Numbered from the stretch's first letter, positions 44,686-53,730 are shown. The stretch: DNA of 54,122 bases from an uncultured Bacteroidales bacterium (GCA_946186495.1 CAMHNQ010000015.1:1-54122); one strand, 5' to 3'. Notes: a model not told the origin generated them from the letters alone. A program made the numbers and translations.

Positions 44686-44693
44686 TATTTTTG
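44686..44693 (+). promoter_or_regulatory. Promoter -7 box of the acidic protein gene
   Basis: TATTTTTG, 62 bases upstream of the ATG at 44756. It lies only 17 bases from the divergent tdk promoter, so the two promoters overlap. Confidence 0.6.
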
Positions 44694-44710
44694 TGCGCTT
44701 TTTTCGAGTG

Positions 44711-44718
44711 CAAAATTA
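44711..44718 (-). promoter_or_regulatory. Promoter -7 box of tdk
   Basis: On the minus strand this reads TAATTTTG, 50 bases before the tdk start codon at 44660. Confidence 0.6.
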
Positions 44719-44755
44719 ATATAAAAACCGATAACCTGTTCTTATTATCATAAAA

Positions 44756-45733
44756 ATGAATGAAAAATATCAAAAATGGTCTGATTTGGTAGATAATTTG
44801 CTATCGGACAGCACAGATGGAATCAAAATGGCCGTTATTGAGAAGGATATTCTGCTGGAAAAACTCAGAAGGCTGTATGCCAGGGTCTCATCCCTGGAAA
44901 CTGAGGAATATGGAGTGCCAGATGTTATTCAAAAAGATGATTCTCAGAATGATGCGAAGACTGAAAAGAAGGAGTATTCCCCTGCGAAGACTTTGGAGGA
45001 GGATGTGGATCTTTTCTTTGACACCGAGCACGAAAGCTATGCCGGGTTGGAAAATGAACTAAAGAAACTGGCTGAAGAGATAGAAGATGCGCAGGACCAG
45101 CCAGTTGTGGCAGTTGAGGAAGCCGCAGCAGCCCCTGTTGAAGAAACGGATATCTTCGACCAGATTATGGAGGAAGAGGAGATTGAAAAAGACAGGGAAG
45201 AAGAGATACATGATGATTCCGAGGAACTTTTCGAGGAACCGGACATAGAGATTACGCTCGAAGAGAACGGGAAAGAAGAGTCTCATGAAGAGGATGACAT
45301 CCTGAATTTCATTCCGCCAAAATCAAGCGTCGTCAAGAAAGAATCTCCCAAAACTGAGCCTTTGAAACCGGAGCGACCGGTTTTCAAGCGTGAGGAGCCG
45401 GGTAAGGAGATGCAGGCGCAGAAGCCCCAGCGTTCCTTAAATGACCTTTTCAACGAGCAGCGTGAAGATCATTCCATCAGTAGCCAGTATCAACGGGCAA
45501 AGGTAGGGGATTTGACCAAGGCCATTTCTATTAATGATAAGTTTATATATATCAAAGAGTTATTCCATAATCGCGGAGAAGATTTCAGTGCATCCATCCG
45601 TATGCTTAACGAGTGTAAGGACATGGAGGAGGCTTTTGATTGTTTGGACAAGTTGAAACAGAAGTATTTCTGGGATTCCAAGTCTGATGCCTATTTGTCA
45701 TTTTGTGACTTGTTGCGGCGGAAGTACTCATAG
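44756..45733 (+). CDS. Acidic, low-complexity protein of unknown function
   Basis: A 325-residue cytoplasmic protein. The middle (about 60-200) is very rich in Glu and Asp and probably disordered, the region around 200-240 is Lys/Pro-rich, and the C-terminal part (about 240-325) is a compact, well-conserved-looking domain with SINDKFIYIKELFHNRGEDF and FWDSKSDAYLSFCDLLRRKY. The N-terminal 40 residues form a helix. I recognise no family. Its own promoter and a strong terminator support it as a gene. Confidence 0.75.
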   Translation: MNEKYQKWSDLVDNLLSDSTDGIKMAVIEKDILLEKLRRLYARVSSLETEEYGVPDVIQKDDSQNDAKTEKKEYSPAKTLEEDVDLFFDTEHESYAGLENELKKLAEEIEDAQDQPVVAVEEAAAAPVEETDIFDQIMEEEEIEKDREEEIHDDSEELFEEPDIEITLEENGKEESHEEDDILNFIPPKSSVVKKESPKTEPLKPERPVFKREEPGKEMQAQKPQRSLNDLFNEQREDHSISSQYQRAKVGDLTKAISINDKFIYIKELFHNRGEDFSASIRMLNECKDMEEAFDCLDKLKQKYFWDSKSDAYLSFCDLLRRKYS

Positions 45734-45780
45734 AGTTCGGAGTTGACGGATAGGTAAAATATTCCAAATGCCGGGTAATA

Positions 45781-45810
45781 AAAAAAGACACCTAAACAGG
45801 TGTCTTTTTT
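45781..45810. terminator. Bidirectional terminator between the acidic protein gene and gcvH
   Basis: AAAAAAGACACCT (45781-45793) and AGGTGTCTTTTTT (45798-45810) form a stem with an AAAC loop. Each arm has an A- or T-run outside, so it can end transcription from both sides. Confidence 0.88.
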
Positions 45811-45834
45811 TGTAAATGTCGCAAATCCAATTTG

Positions 45835-46212
45835 TTATCCTAACATGGCGGTGTAAGCGGCAGCGTCCATCAGGTCGGCGACTTGGCCGGGGTCGGTCAT
45901 TTTGATTTTTACAATCCAGCCTTCGCCGTAGGGGTCGCTGTTCACAAGTGCGGGTTCATCTTCGAGAGCGGTGTTGAATTCGACGATTTCGCCAGCGACA
46001 GGCAGCAGGAGGTCTGCTACAGTTTTCACAGCTTCGATAGAGCCGAAAGTATCGTCTTTGTCCATAGTTTCACCCACAGAGGGGATGTCAAGGAACACGA
46101 TGTCGCCCAATTCGTTGGCGGCGTGGGCGGTAATGCCCACAAATGCAAATTCACCATCCACTTTCAACCATTCGTGGTCTTGGGAATACTTCAAATTTTC
46201 AGGAATATTCAT
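45835..46212 (-). CDS. gcvH: Glycine cleavage system H protein
   Basis: GcvH carries the lipoyl-bound aminomethyl group between the other subunits of the glycine cleavage system. The 125-residue protein has the lipoylation lysine K63 in [11 protein letters not shown] and the typical H-protein start [13 protein letters not shown]. It is the last gene of the pyrH-frr run; the other gcv genes are not in the window. H proteins alone can also serve as lipoate carriers. Confidence 0.95.
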   Translation of the reverse strand: MNIPENLKYSQDHEWLKVDGEFAFVGITAHAANELGDIVFLDIPSVGETMDKDDTFGSIEAVKTVADLLLPVAGEIVEFNTALEDEPALVNSDPYGEGWIVKIKMTDPGQVADLMDAAAYTAMLG

Positions 46213-46238
46213 ACTGTTAGATTTAAAAAATGAAAAAA

Positions 46239-46796
46239 TTAAACGGTCATAATTTCTTTTTCTTTAGCTTCCATGATTTTATCGACTTTGCTGATGGCGT
46301 CATCTGTAGCTTTTTGGATGTCGGTTTCTAATTTTTTAATGGCATCCTCTTCCACGCCATCGTCTTTTAGTTTTTTGGCATCGTCATTGGCTGTGCGTCG
46401 GATGTTGCGGATGGCAACTTTTGTTTGTTCGGCGTCTTGTTTAGCCTTTTTGACCAGTTCTTTACGGCGTTCTTCAGTGGGGGCCGGGATGACGAGGCGG
46501 ATGAATTCGCCGTTGTTTTGCGGGGTTGCGCCAATGTTGGCGGCGAGAATGGCTTTTTCGATGACGGGCAGCATGTTGCGTTCCCACGGTTGGATTACGA
46601 TTTGGTGTGCGTCGGGAGTATTCACATTGGCCACTTGGTCGATGGGGGTGGGGTTTCCGTAGTAATCGACCTTAATGCCGTCCAGCATTTGTGGCGATGC
46701 CTTACCGGCACGCACTTTCTGCAGTTCTTTGTCAAAATGCGCCACAGTGGCGTTCATGCTCTCTTTTGCTTGTTTCAAGCAGTTTTGTGTATCCAT
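46239..46796 (-). CDS. frr: Ribosome recycling factor
   Basis: Frr splits post-termination ribosomes with EF-G. The 185-residue protein has the expected [25 protein letters not shown] block (28-52; the first 20 residues of this are the key signature) and ends in helical KEKEIMTV. The length is normal. It lies 12 bases downstream of a 2TM-domain gene in the pyrH operon and 26 bases upstream of gcvH. Confidence 0.96.
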   Translation of the reverse strand: MDTQNCLKQAKESMNATVAHFDKELQKVRAGKASPQMLDGIKVDYYGNPTPIDQVANVNTPDAHQIVIQPWERNMLPVIEKAILAANIGATPQNNGEFIRLVIPAPTEERRKELVKKAKQDAEQTKVAIRNIRRTANDDAKKLKDDGVEEDAIKKLETDIQKATDDAISKVDKIMEAKEKEIMTV

Positions 46797-46808
46797 ATTC
46801 TCGTTCGT

Positions 46809-47258
46809 TTAATCTATGATGTTACGTTGAAAGAAACTTTCGTTTTTGGTGTTTTCGTCTGTGGATGTCTCCCCGTCTTGGCCGTCATCGCTTGTCGTGT
46901 CCTCTTTTTGGAGCATCTCAGCCTTGAGTTTCTCGATTTCCTGAAGTTGGCGAAGACGCATTTTTTTCAAGGATGTCAATTCTTTTTCCTTATAGGACAT
47001 TGTCCATTTATACACAATGAGGTAGTGAAAGGAGATAATCAGGATCCATACAATCAAGACAAAGAGGATGGCCATCAGGAATGTGTTTTCGGAACTGTCC
47101 CTGAACAGGAAAAACCACACAACCCACAGAAAAGTGTTGAGCAATACAAAAAAGGCAAGATGTTTCTTGAAGCCAGTTCTGCGGGAGGCCATTTTCTGTA
47201 GTTTGGCCTCTTCCTCGGGTGAGATTTCGGGTGTGTTTAGGGTGTTGTTCTCGGCCAT
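46809..47258 (-). CDS. Small 2TM-domain membrane protein
   Basis: A 149-residue protein with two membrane helices (about 34-52 and 60-80) preceded by RRTGFKKHL, like the 2TM domain common in Bacteroidetes, and followed by a charged coiled tail (about 88-149). Function unknown. It sits between pyrH (4-base gap) and frr (12-base gap), where most bacteria have nothing or only these two adjacent. Confidence 0.75.
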   Translation of the reverse strand: MAENNTLNTPEISPEEEAKLQKMASRRTGFKKHLAFFVLLNTFLWVVWFFLFRDSSENTFLMAILFVLIVWILIISFHYLIVYKWTMSYKEKELTSLKKMRLRQLQEIEKLKAEMLQKEDTTSDDGQDGETSTDENTKNESFFQRNIID

Positions 47259-47262
47259 GTTG

Positions 47263-47967
47263 TCAATATAAAAGGGTTCCGATGGGTTCTCCGTTGAGTA
47301 CTTTAAGCAGGTTGCCTTTCGTGTTGGCGTTATAGACGTAAATGGGCATTTTATTGTCCTGGCAGAGTGCGAAGGCGGTCATATCCATGATTCTGAGGTT
47401 CTTTTGGTAGGCTTCGGCGAGTGATAGTTCGGTGAATTTGGTGGCATTGGGGTCTTTTTCAGGGTCAGCGGAATATACGCCATCGACACGGGTGCCTTTA
47501 ATGAGGAGTTCGGCTTTGATTTCAAGGGCGCGGAGGGCGGCGCCGGTGTCGGTGGTGAAGAAGGGGTTGCCGGTACCGCCGCCAATGAGGGTGACGTAAC
47601 CTTCTTCCAGTGATTCGATGGCCGTGCGCCAGGATGTTTTCCTGCAGACGCCTTCGATGGTAACGGCAGAGAGCACGCGCGTTTTTACGTGCATCTCTTC
47701 GAGTACGCCTTGAATGGCCAATGCGTTGATGATGGTGGCGAGCATGCCCATTTGATCCCCTTGCCGACGTTCAAATCCGGCGGAGGAACCCTGTATGCCC
47801 CGGAAAATGTTGCCGCCGCCGATGACCACGGCAACCTGCACGCCAGCATCTGCCGCTGATTTGATTTCGGTTGCGTAATGCATAATATGACTGTAACTTA
47901 TGCCATAACCGTCGTCTCCTGTCAACGATTCACCGCTCAATTTCAGTAGTATGCGCTTATATTTCAT
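47263..47967 (-). CDS. pyrH: UMP kinase
   Basis: PyrH phosphorylates UMP to UDP, feeding all pyrimidine nucleotide synthesis. The 234-residue protein has KLSGESLTG near the N-terminus, GGGNIFRG at 50-57, and DMTAFALCQDNKMPIYVYN near the C-terminus, all UMP kinase signatures. It is the first gene of the pyrH-2TM-frr-gcvH run and is preceded by a promoter that closely matches the one before the SAM-hydrolase-like gene. Confidence 0.96.
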   Translation of the reverse strand: MKYKRILLKLSGESLTGDDGYGISYSHIMHYATEIKSAADAGVQVAVVIGGGNIFRGIQGSSAGFERRQGDQMGMLATIINALAIQGVLEEMHVKTRVLSAVTIEGVCRKTSWRTAIESLEEGYVTLIGGGTGNPFFTTDTGAALRALEIKAELLIKGTRVDGVYSADPEKDPNATKFTELSLAEAYQKNLRIMDMTAFALCQDNKMPIYVYNANTKGNLLKVLNGEPIGTLLY

Positions 47968-47985
47968 ATTCTTTCAATTCAGGTT

Positions 47986-48020
47986 GCAAATGTACATAAA
48001 TTATGAATATGCGCAGACAG
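47986..48020 (-). promoter_or_regulatory. Extended promoter of pyrH
   Basis: On the minus strand the -7 box TACATTTG is at 47994-47987 and TCTG at 48017-48014 is a -33, spacer 19. Over 35 bases it matches the region at 51288-51322 in 30 positions, with transitions at the other five, including the spacer, which is more than core promoter elements require. Confidence 0.7.
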
Positions 48021-48156
48021 ATAAAAATAATGTGGGGAAAAGAGACGCTTTTATAATACTTACGTTTTAATTCACAAATAGTTACAATGAAAAATATTTG
48101 TATGCTTACATTCAGATGAAATACGGTTCTATGTGTGCTTTCCGTGTCATTATTAT

Positions 48157-48193
48157 AAAAAAAATGCGGCGAGGCCGGTTGGCTTCGCCGCAT
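48157..48193 (-). terminator. Rho-independent terminator of rpsF-rpsR-rplI
   Basis: On the minus strand, ATGCGGCGAAGCC and GGCCTCGCCGCAT pair with one G-U and a short loop, followed by seven T residues. It lies 22 bases after the rplI stop. Confidence 0.9.
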
Positions 48194-48214
48194 GATATGG
48201 TCAAAATGGTGGTT

Positions 48215-48673
48215 TTACTCGGCTGTTTCGGGTACGACGTTGAGCTTGAGTTCCACCTTGAAGTCGCGGTGCAAGTTCACCTGTGCGGTGTATTGACCCA
48301 ACTCCTTGATTCTGTCCTCGTTAATAGTGATTTTGTGGCGGTCGATATCGATATCGTGTTGAGCTTTGAGGGCTTCAGCCACCATGATGTTGTTCACTGA
48401 GCCGAACAAGGTTCCGTTTTCGGAAGCTTTGGCCGGGATGTTGACTTCAAGGCCTTCGATCTTGCCGGCCATGAATTCAGCCTCTTTGCGGATTTTTTCA
48501 GCTTTGAAAGCGCGTTGTTTGATTGTCTCCGCCAACATTTTTTTCTTTGCCGGGGTAGCAAGTTCGGCATAACCCTGCGGAATGAGGTAATTGCGGGCAT
48601 AACCGTCTTTCACTTTTACGAGATCGTCGGCATAACCCAGATTCGCTACGTCTTGTTTCAATATGATTTCCAT
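48215..48673 (-). CDS. rplI: Ribosomal protein L9
   Basis: L9 is a large-subunit protein of normal length (152 residues) with an N-terminal RNA-binding domain (MEIILKQDVANLGYADDLV, then KDGYARNYLIPQGYA) and a C-terminal domain joined by a long helix. It is the last gene of the S6-S18-L9 operon. Confidence 0.96.
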   Translation of the reverse strand: MEIILKQDVANLGYADDLVKVKDGYARNYLIPQGYAELATPAKKKMLAETIKQRAFKAEKIRKEAEFMAGKIEGLEVNIPAKASENGTLFGSVNNIMVAEALKAQHDIDIDRHKITINEDRIKELGQYTAQVNLHRDFKVELKLNVVPETAE

Positions 48674-48687
48674 GACAAAATGCTTTT

Positions 48688-48960
48688 TTAGTTAGATTTT
48701 AAATTATCGGTTACGAACGGCAGAAGGGCCAAGTGACGGGCGCGTTTCACGGCTTGGGCCACTTTCTTCTGGTATTTCAGGGAGGTGCCGGTCAAGCGAC
48801 GAGGCAGAATCTTGCCCTGCTCGTTCACGAATTTCTTCAGGAACTCAGCATCTTTGTAGTCGATGTACTTGATGCCGCTTTTCTTGAAGCGACAATATTT
48901 TTTCTTCTTGATGTCAACTGCTACTGGAGCAATGTATTTGATGTCGTTTTGCTGTGCCAT
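48688..48960 (-). CDS. rpsR: Ribosomal protein S18
   Basis: S18 pairs with S6 on the 30S platform. The 90-residue protein has [20 protein letters not shown] and [20 protein letters not shown], the family core. It lies 4 bases after rpsF and 14 before rplI. Confidence 0.97.
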   Translation of the reverse strand: MAQQNDIKYIAPVAVDIKKKKYCRFKKSGIKYIDYKDAEFLKKFVNEQGKILPRRLTGTSLKYQKKVAQAVKRARHLALLPFVTDNLKSN

Positions 48961-48964
48961 AATC

Positions 48965-49378
48965 TTAAGCTTCTTCTACGGGGTTAGACTCTTGGTTAAC
49001 TACTTCTTCTGCAATAGGTTGCGCTTCTTCTTGAGCAGCAGCCTTCTCTTTGCGGTTATTGCGTCTCTTCTCGGCGAATGCGATGGCATATTTGTCCATC
49101 GTCACGGTCAGGAAGCGCATGACACGCTCATCGCGGCGGAATTGCAGCTCCAGCTCGGCGACCACACTGCCGTCTGCCTTGAACTCAAACAAATGATAGA
49201 ATCCGGAGGACTTTTTCTGGATAGGATACTCCAGCTTGCGGAGGCCCCAGTTCTCCTGATGGATGATTTCTGCACCTTGGTCGGTGAGAATCTTCTCGAA
49301 TTTCTGTACCGTTTCCTTCATCTGTTCTTCAGACAAAACGGGCGTCATAATGAAAACGGTTTCGTAATGATTTGCCAT
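48965..49378 (-). CDS. rpsF: Ribosomal protein S6
   Basis: S6 binds S18 on the small subunit. From ATG 49378 the protein has 137 residues: the ferredoxin-like S6 core ([17 protein letters not shown] at the start, and [19 protein letters not shown] mid-chain) plus a C-terminal tail rich in Glu and Ala (about 105-137). An upstream in-frame ATG at 49477 would add 33 residues unlike any S6 and would run through the promoter at 49421-49428, so I chose the downstream start. Confidence 0.95.
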   Translation of the reverse strand: MANHYETVFIMTPVLSEEQMKETVQKFEKILTDQGAEIIHQENWGLRKLEYPIQKKSSGFYHLFEFKADGSVVAELELQFRRDERVMRFLTVTMDKYAIAFAEKRRNNRKEKAAAQEEAQPIAEEVVNQESNPVEEA

Positions 49379-49420
49379 AATGCTTTTTAATTTATTTATT
49401 TGTACTAAAATTTTGGGCGG

Positions 49421-49428
49421 CAAAAATA
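49421..49428 (-). promoter_or_regulatory. Promoter -7 box of rpsF-rpsR-rplI
   Basis: On the minus strand this reads TATTTTTG, 42 bases before the rpsF start at 49378. Confidence 0.6.
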
Positions 49429-49498
49429 CATTTTTTTTCTTATCAGACAGCATGTTGGCGATTTTTTTTCTTCGCATTTACCGGAAAGGGTTTTTTGA

Positions 49499-49528
49499 GA
49501 AAAAAAAAGCCCCGAATTTTCGGGGCTT
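49499..49528 (-). terminator. Rho-independent terminator of tRNA-Phe
   Basis: AAGCCCCGAA (49507-49516) and TTCGGGGCTT (49519-49528) pair around a two-base centre; on the minus strand the stem is followed by a long T-run (49506 downward). It begins two bases beyond the tRNA. Confidence 0.88.
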
Positions 49529-49529
49529 G

Positions 49530-49602
<73 letters not shown>

Positions 49603-49621
49603 ATCGTTGGTTTTGAGGCTG

Positions 49622-49629
49622 CAAAAATA
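49622..49629 (-). promoter_or_regulatory. Promoter -7 box of tRNA-Phe
   Basis: On the minus strand this reads TATTTTTG, 20 bases before the first base of the tRNA. Confidence 0.6.
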
Positions 49630-49717
49630 CACTTTTTTTTCATCCCCGGATGATTTTTTGAAAAAAAAATTTATAATTCTAATTTTCAATAACTTAATGA
49701 CATTTTTTTTTGACTTT

Positions 49718-50482
49718 TTACCAGAATCGGGAGACTGGAAATTGCTCTCTGAGGTGTTGGATAGGGTCAAAATCGCAAACGTGAATCAAAACCTCTTCCT
49801 TATTTGGTGATGCTTGGGCTTCGATTTTACCGTGGGGGTTGATGATTGAGGTCCCTCCGGCATATCGCCGCTGGTAGCCGTCTACACCTACCCGGTTGAC
49901 CACCATCACGTAGGCTTGGTTCTCTATGGCACGGGCTTGGGCCAGTGTCACAAGCTCGTTTTCGCGCGGTGACGGAAAATTGGCCGTATATAGCAGCCCG
50001 TCGTATTGGAAGTGACCATTTTCAATCGTGTTTCGGCTCCACTCCGGAAAACGGACATCAAAGCAGGTTAACGGCAGAAACTTGTATCCCAATGTGTTAA
50101 TGATGACCTTTTTCTCTCCAGGGGTGAAAAATTCTTCTTCGCCCATGAAAAGATGATGCTTGTCGTAGTATCCGAGGATGCGGTCGCGGGTGAGCCAGAC
50201 CAACCGGTTGTATATCTTGTTGCCATGTACAATGGGCAGCGTGGCCACCACGTCGCATTGGAACTGGTTGGCCGTCATGTACAAAAAATAGATGCTTTCG
50301 CCGTTATGCGCCTCTGCGTCCTCTCGGACATTGGGCGAGAACCCGCAATTGAACATCTCCGGGAAGACCAGCAGGTGAACCGGTTCCTGAATCTCCTGAA
50401 CCAGCCACTCCCCGTAGTGCTTCAAATTCCCTTTTTTGTCGTTCGGCCTGATATCTGCCTGAACTAATCCTACTGTAATCAT
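49718..50482 (-). CDS. Nitrilase-superfamily amidohydrolase, probably omega-amidase
   Basis: A 254-residue carbon-nitrogen hydrolase. The catalytic Glu-Lys-Cys triad is E42 (FPEMFNCGF), K108 (YYDKHHLF) and C140 (LTCFDVRFPEW). The closest known group is omega-amidase (YafV/NIT2-like), which hydrolyses alpha-ketoglutaramate and alpha-ketosuccinamate formed by transamination and methionine salvage. It starts 2 bases after a SAM-hydrolase-like gene, and both relate to SAM or methionine metabolism, which supports a linked function by inference. Confidence 0.88.
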   Translation of the reverse strand: MITVGLVQADIRPNDKKGNLKHYGEWLVQEIQEPVHLLVFPEMFNCGFSPNVREDAEAHNGESIYFLYMTANQFQCDVVATLPIVHGNKIYNRLVWLTRDRILGYYDKHHLFMGEEEFFTPGEKKVIINTLGYKFLPLTCFDVRFPEWSRNTIENGHFQYDGLLYTANFPSPRENELVTLAQARAIENQAYVMVVNRVGVDGYQRRYAGGTSIINPHGKIEAQASPNKEEVLIHVCDFDPIQHLREQFPVSRFW

Positions 50483-50484
50483 GC

Positions 50485-51258
50485 CTATTCGTATTGAATG
50501 ATGATTTTGTCTGCGACGTCAAGATCTGCAAGGATTGCCACGTCCGATTGGTATGTGGCCACTTCGATAAAACCTAATGAATTGTCACAAAGGTACATCT
50601 CGCTCTCTAAAGCGGAATATTCCGGGTAATGCTTGGTGATTTTCCAAGTGCCTTTGGATTGGATGGTCGCAATGAACGGGCGGTTTTGAACCGCTTCGTG
50701 GAACATCTTCACAGGTATGTCTGTCACCGCATTGTTGAAAGCGTCAATATATATGATTTGGCCTTCAATTTGCCGGTTATCAGCAATGTGTTCAGACGGT
50801 GGAATCAACATCCGCTTGAATTGAAGGTAATCTGTCGTGTGGTCCTTGTCTAAGGAATTGGAATTGACCAATTGTAGCCATTTGATCAGCTGTGTTAATG
50901 TATTTTCTTGTTTATCAATAAGTTTTAACCCTTTTAATGCAGTTTCGTTGCCAAACATCAAGTGGAAGACACCGTTATCCTCTCCTATAAAATGATGCCC
51001 GTTGTGGCTGAATAACACTGTCGGAAAGGTGGAGTTAAGGGACATATTGGTGAGTATCAGGTGTATAGAGCCTTCAGGGAACGAGTTATAGCTGTTCCGC
51101 ATCAAGATGGCGGTTTGCAGCAGGTTGAATTTATCAACATAATGCGTGATGTCCAATATGAGTGCGTCGGGCATTGCTTTGAGAACTTCCCCTTTGAGCA
51201 TCGCCACGTACGGGTCGCGCAAACGCCAGTCACTTATCAATGTAATAATTTGATTCAT
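50485..51258 (-). CDS. SAM hydroxide adenosyltransferase-like protein (DUF62), divergent
   Basis: A 257-residue protein of the SAM-dependent chlorinase/fluorinase/hydroxide adenosyltransferase family, which splits SAM into adenosine and methionine. The fold markers are present: ITLISDWRLRDPYVAMLKGEVL at the start, FPEGSIHL near 61-68, FIGEDNGVF near 90-98 and YIDAFNNAVTDI. The usual D in VDPGVG appears as Asn in LTNMSLN (family position of the catalytic Asp), and the following conserved Arg is not evident, so activity is doubtful. It is coupled to the nitrilase-family gene (2-base gap) and driven by a promoter nearly identical to pyrH's. Confidence 0.8.
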   Translation of the reverse strand: MNQIITLISDWRLRDPYVAMLKGEVLKAMPDALILDITHYVDKFNLLQTAILMRNSYNSFPEGSIHLILTNMSLNSTFPTVLFSHNGHHFIGEDNGVFHLMFGNETALKGLKLIDKQENTLTQLIKWLQLVNSNSLDKDHTTDYLQFKRMLIPPSEHIADNRQIEGQIIYIDAFNNAVTDIPVKMFHEAVQNRPFIATIQSKGTWKITKHYPEYSALESEMYLCDNSLGFIEVATYQSDVAILADLDVADKIIIQYE

Positions 51259-51287
51259 AATAAATTAAAGATTTGCAGTAATACGAT

Positions 51288-51322
51288 GCAAATGTATATA
51301 AATTGCGAATATGCACAAACAA
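51288..51322 (-). promoter_or_regulatory. Extended promoter of the SAM-hydrolase-like gene
   Basis: On the minus strand TTTG (51319-51316) and TACATTTG (51296-51289) are 19 bases apart, a textbook promoter. The 35 bases closely match those upstream of pyrH. It lies in the short gap beside the dnaG stop codon. Confidence 0.72.
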
Positions 51323-51323
51323 G

Positions 51324-53351
51324 CTATCGGCTCACCACCCGATTCAACCGTTGTGCGATGATTTTCTTAATCTGGATGATTTTGTTCATCTGTTGCAGAG
51401 CGAGTCCCATATCTTCTTCGGCCAATTCTTTGCTTTCCAAAATTTTCTGAATAATGGCGGCTTCGTTTTCCAGGATTCGCAGTTTTAGGGTTAGCAGGAT
51501 GTTCTGCACTTGGTTTTGCAGTATTCTGACATTGTTACGGGTGGTGTGCGTGTGGATGTCGTATTTGTCTTTCCAACGGCTGCTGAACTTAGGCTCTTCC
51601 ACGGGAATGTTGCGAATCACGAATTCACTGATTTGCGGATCGTCGGAGAGAGTGAAATTGCGGATGATTTGCTCCTGGTTGCCGATATAGGAGGCCCAGT
51701 CCACGTATTTGTCGAAGATTTTTTCCAATATGGGGTAGTGGAAACGAATATCTTCTTTCAACATTTCGTTACACACGTACTGGTCCACCCGAATACCTTC
51801 CGAATCAGTATCCTCGTCCTGACCAGTTTCGTAAATGATGTAGTTGCCATGACAAAGCATGAGCAGGATCAGGTCTTTTTCAGCTTCGTAGAGTAAATCG
51901 GCATTTTGAGAGATTTCGGGGTGCTTTTTGGTTTCAATGAGGTCCGGGATGGCAGGCGGTTCTGTGGAGGCGGCAGAGGCCTGACTGTCGGGAGTGTTTT
52001 GTCGCACTTGTTGTTGGGCGATGCGGCTCTGTTCCTTGGTTTTCTCCCAGACGAAGCGACGCAGGTTGAGGTTGAGGTCGTTTTCTGACAAGTCGAACAG
52101 TTTTGCACACTCTTTCACGTAGAAAGCCCGCTCGATATTGTCTTTCACGCAGCTGATGGAGCGCAGGATTTCGTTTACCATGGAGGCGCGTTTGATGGGG
52201 TCGTTGCCCGCCTCTTTGGATAAAATGTCCGCCTTGAAGAGCAGAAAGTCTTTGGCTTCAGTGGCCAGATAGTTTTGCAATTCGCTGTCTCTATGCTTCT
52301 TGGCAAATGAATCCGGGTCTTCTCCGTCAGGAAGTAGGCAGACACGGATCTTCAGCCCTTGCTCCAGGAGCATGTCGATGCCGCGCATGGAGGCCTTGAT
52401 GCCGGCCATGTCGCCGTCGTAGAGGACGGTGATGTTTTGGGTACGCTTGGTGATCATGCGAATCTGGCCTTGTGTGAGCGAGGTGCCGGAAGAGGCCACC
52501 ACGTTCTCCACCCCTGACTCGTGCATGGAAATCACGTCGGTGTAACCTTCCACCAAATAGACGTTCTGTTGCTTGTGGATGGCGTTTTTGGCAAAATAGA
52601 TGCCGTAGAGGGTGTCACTTTTGTGATAGATGGTGTTTTCGCGGGAGTTGACGTATTTTCGCGGGTCCTTGCCGTCCTTTTTCAGGATACGTCCGCCGAA
52701 CCCGATCACTTTGCCGGCGTCGTTGTGGATGGGGAAAATCACGCGCCCGCGATAGATGTCGTAAAGCTTGCCGTTTTGCGATTTTCCCGTAAGTCCCAGT
52801 TCAATCAGGTATTCCTCCTTGTAGCCTTTTTCCAATGCCGCCTTGGTGAAATTGTCCCAACCGTCAGGGCAGTAGCCGAGGCCAAACTTGTCGATGGTGG
52901 CATCTTTGAATCCGCGCTCCTTAAGGTAGGTCATCCCCATGAGTTTCCCCTCTTCTGAGTTGCGCAACTGGTTTACAAAGTATTTTTGCGCGAACTCGTT
53001 AACAATCAGCAGACTCTCCCGTAAACTGCGCTGTTGTCGCTCTTCGTCGCTTTCGTTTCGCTCATATTCCAGCGGAATGCCATATTTCCGTGCGAGATAT
53101 TCTATCGCTTCGGGATAGGACATTTTCTCGTGTTCCATCAGGAACTTGACGGGGTTGCCAGCCGCGTCGCAGACGAAGCACTTGTAGATCCCAAGGCGCG
53201 GGCTCACATGCATGGAGGGGTTCTTGTCATCGTGAAACGGGCATATGCCAACGAAGTCTTGCCCTTGCTTTCGCAGGGAGACAAAATCGCCCACCACCTC
53301 CTCGATGCGTACGGCGGCCATCACGCTGTCTATGGATTTCTGTTTGATCAT
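51324..53351 (-). CDS. dnaG: DNA primase
   Basis: DnaG makes the RNA primers for DNA replication. From ATG 53351 the protein has 675 residues: zinc-binding domain with C37, H40, C58 and C61 (CPFHDDKNPS to KCFVC), the TOPRIM core with EGYTDV at 268-273 and YDGDMAGIKAS, and a C-terminal DnaB-interacting region with an unusual Gln/Pro-rich linker (about 435-470). A longer frame from 53372 would add MYSGKQA only. It overlaps the small secreted-protein gene by 4 bases, so the two are coupled. Confidence 0.96.
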   Translation of the reverse strand: MIKQKSIDSVMAAVRIEEVVGDFVSLRKQGQDFVGICPFHDDKNPSMHVSPRLGIYKCFVCDAAGNPVKFLMEHEKMSYPEAIEYLARKYGIPLEYERNESDEERQQRSLRESLLIVNEFAQKYFVNQLRNSEEGKLMGMTYLKERGFKDATIDKFGLGYCPDGWDNFTKAALEKGYKEEYLIELGLTGKSQNGKLYDIYRGRVIFPIHNDAGKVIGFGGRILKKDGKDPRKYVNSRENTIYHKSDTLYGIYFAKNAIHKQQNVYLVEGYTDVISMHESGVENVVASSGTSLTQGQIRMITKRTQNITVLYDGDMAGIKASMRGIDMLLEQGLKIRVCLLPDGEDPDSFAKKHRDSELQNYLATEAKDFLLFKADILSKEAGNDPIKRASMVNEILRSISCVKDNIERAFYVKECAKLFDLSENDLNLNLRRFVWEKTKEQSRIAQQQVRQNTPDSQASAASTEPPAIPDLIETKKHPEISQNADLLYEAEKDLILLMLCHGNYIIYETGQDEDTDSEGIRVDQYVCNEMLKEDIRFHYPILEKIFDKYVDWASYIGNQEQIIRNFTLSDDPQISEFVIRNIPVEEPKFSSRWKDKYDIHTHTTRNNVRILQNQVQNILLTLKLRILENEAAIIQKILESKELAEEDMGLALQQMNKIIQIKKIIAQRLNRVVSR

Positions 53352-53689
53352 GGCCTGTTTTCCAGAATACACTTTGTATTTCCTGAAAATCTTCTTTCCG
53401 TGCGTGAGTCGATGGCTTGCAGGAAGGTGTCGTTGCTTTCGAGGAGGACACGGCAGGCGTCGCCGTCGCCGTAGAGTCCGCAGGCGATTTCGAAGCGCAG
53501 GTATCCCTTGATGAAATCGGTGGCGTGTTCCTCGTTGCGCAGGTGCTGCATCTCGCCATAGACACGGTTGAGGTAGTTCGTGAACATCGTGTCAAAGCTC
53601 TGCTGGTAGTGTCTGCCCGGGGACTTTGCGGATAGTGCCATTCCCGACAGAAGCAATCCTAAAATAACGATGAAGATTCTATTTTTCAT
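53348..53689 (-). CDS. Small exported protein of unknown function
   Basis: A 113-residue protein with a signal peptide (hydrophobic core RIFIVILGLLLSGMALS, likely cleavage near LSAKS) and a short mature chain with paired cysteines (about 70 and 79). I do not recognise it. Its stop codon overlaps the dnaG start by 4 bases (53348-53351), so dnaG expression appears tied to it. Confidence 0.65.
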   Translation of the reverse strand: MKNRIFIVILGLLLSGMALSAKSPGRHYQQSFDTMFTNYLNRVYGEMQHLRNEEHATDFIKGYLRFEIACGLYGDGDACRVLLESNDTFLQAIDSRTERRFSGNTKCILENRP

Positions 53690-53730
53690 TTGGTTATAGG
53701 TTTATTATATTCGAATTTGACAAAAGACGG

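Noticed and set aside
46425-47201. 258-codon plus-strand frame over frr and the 2TM gene
   Set aside because: Hydrophobic, Phe/Val-rich translation typical of an antisense frame; the minus-strand genes are well supported.
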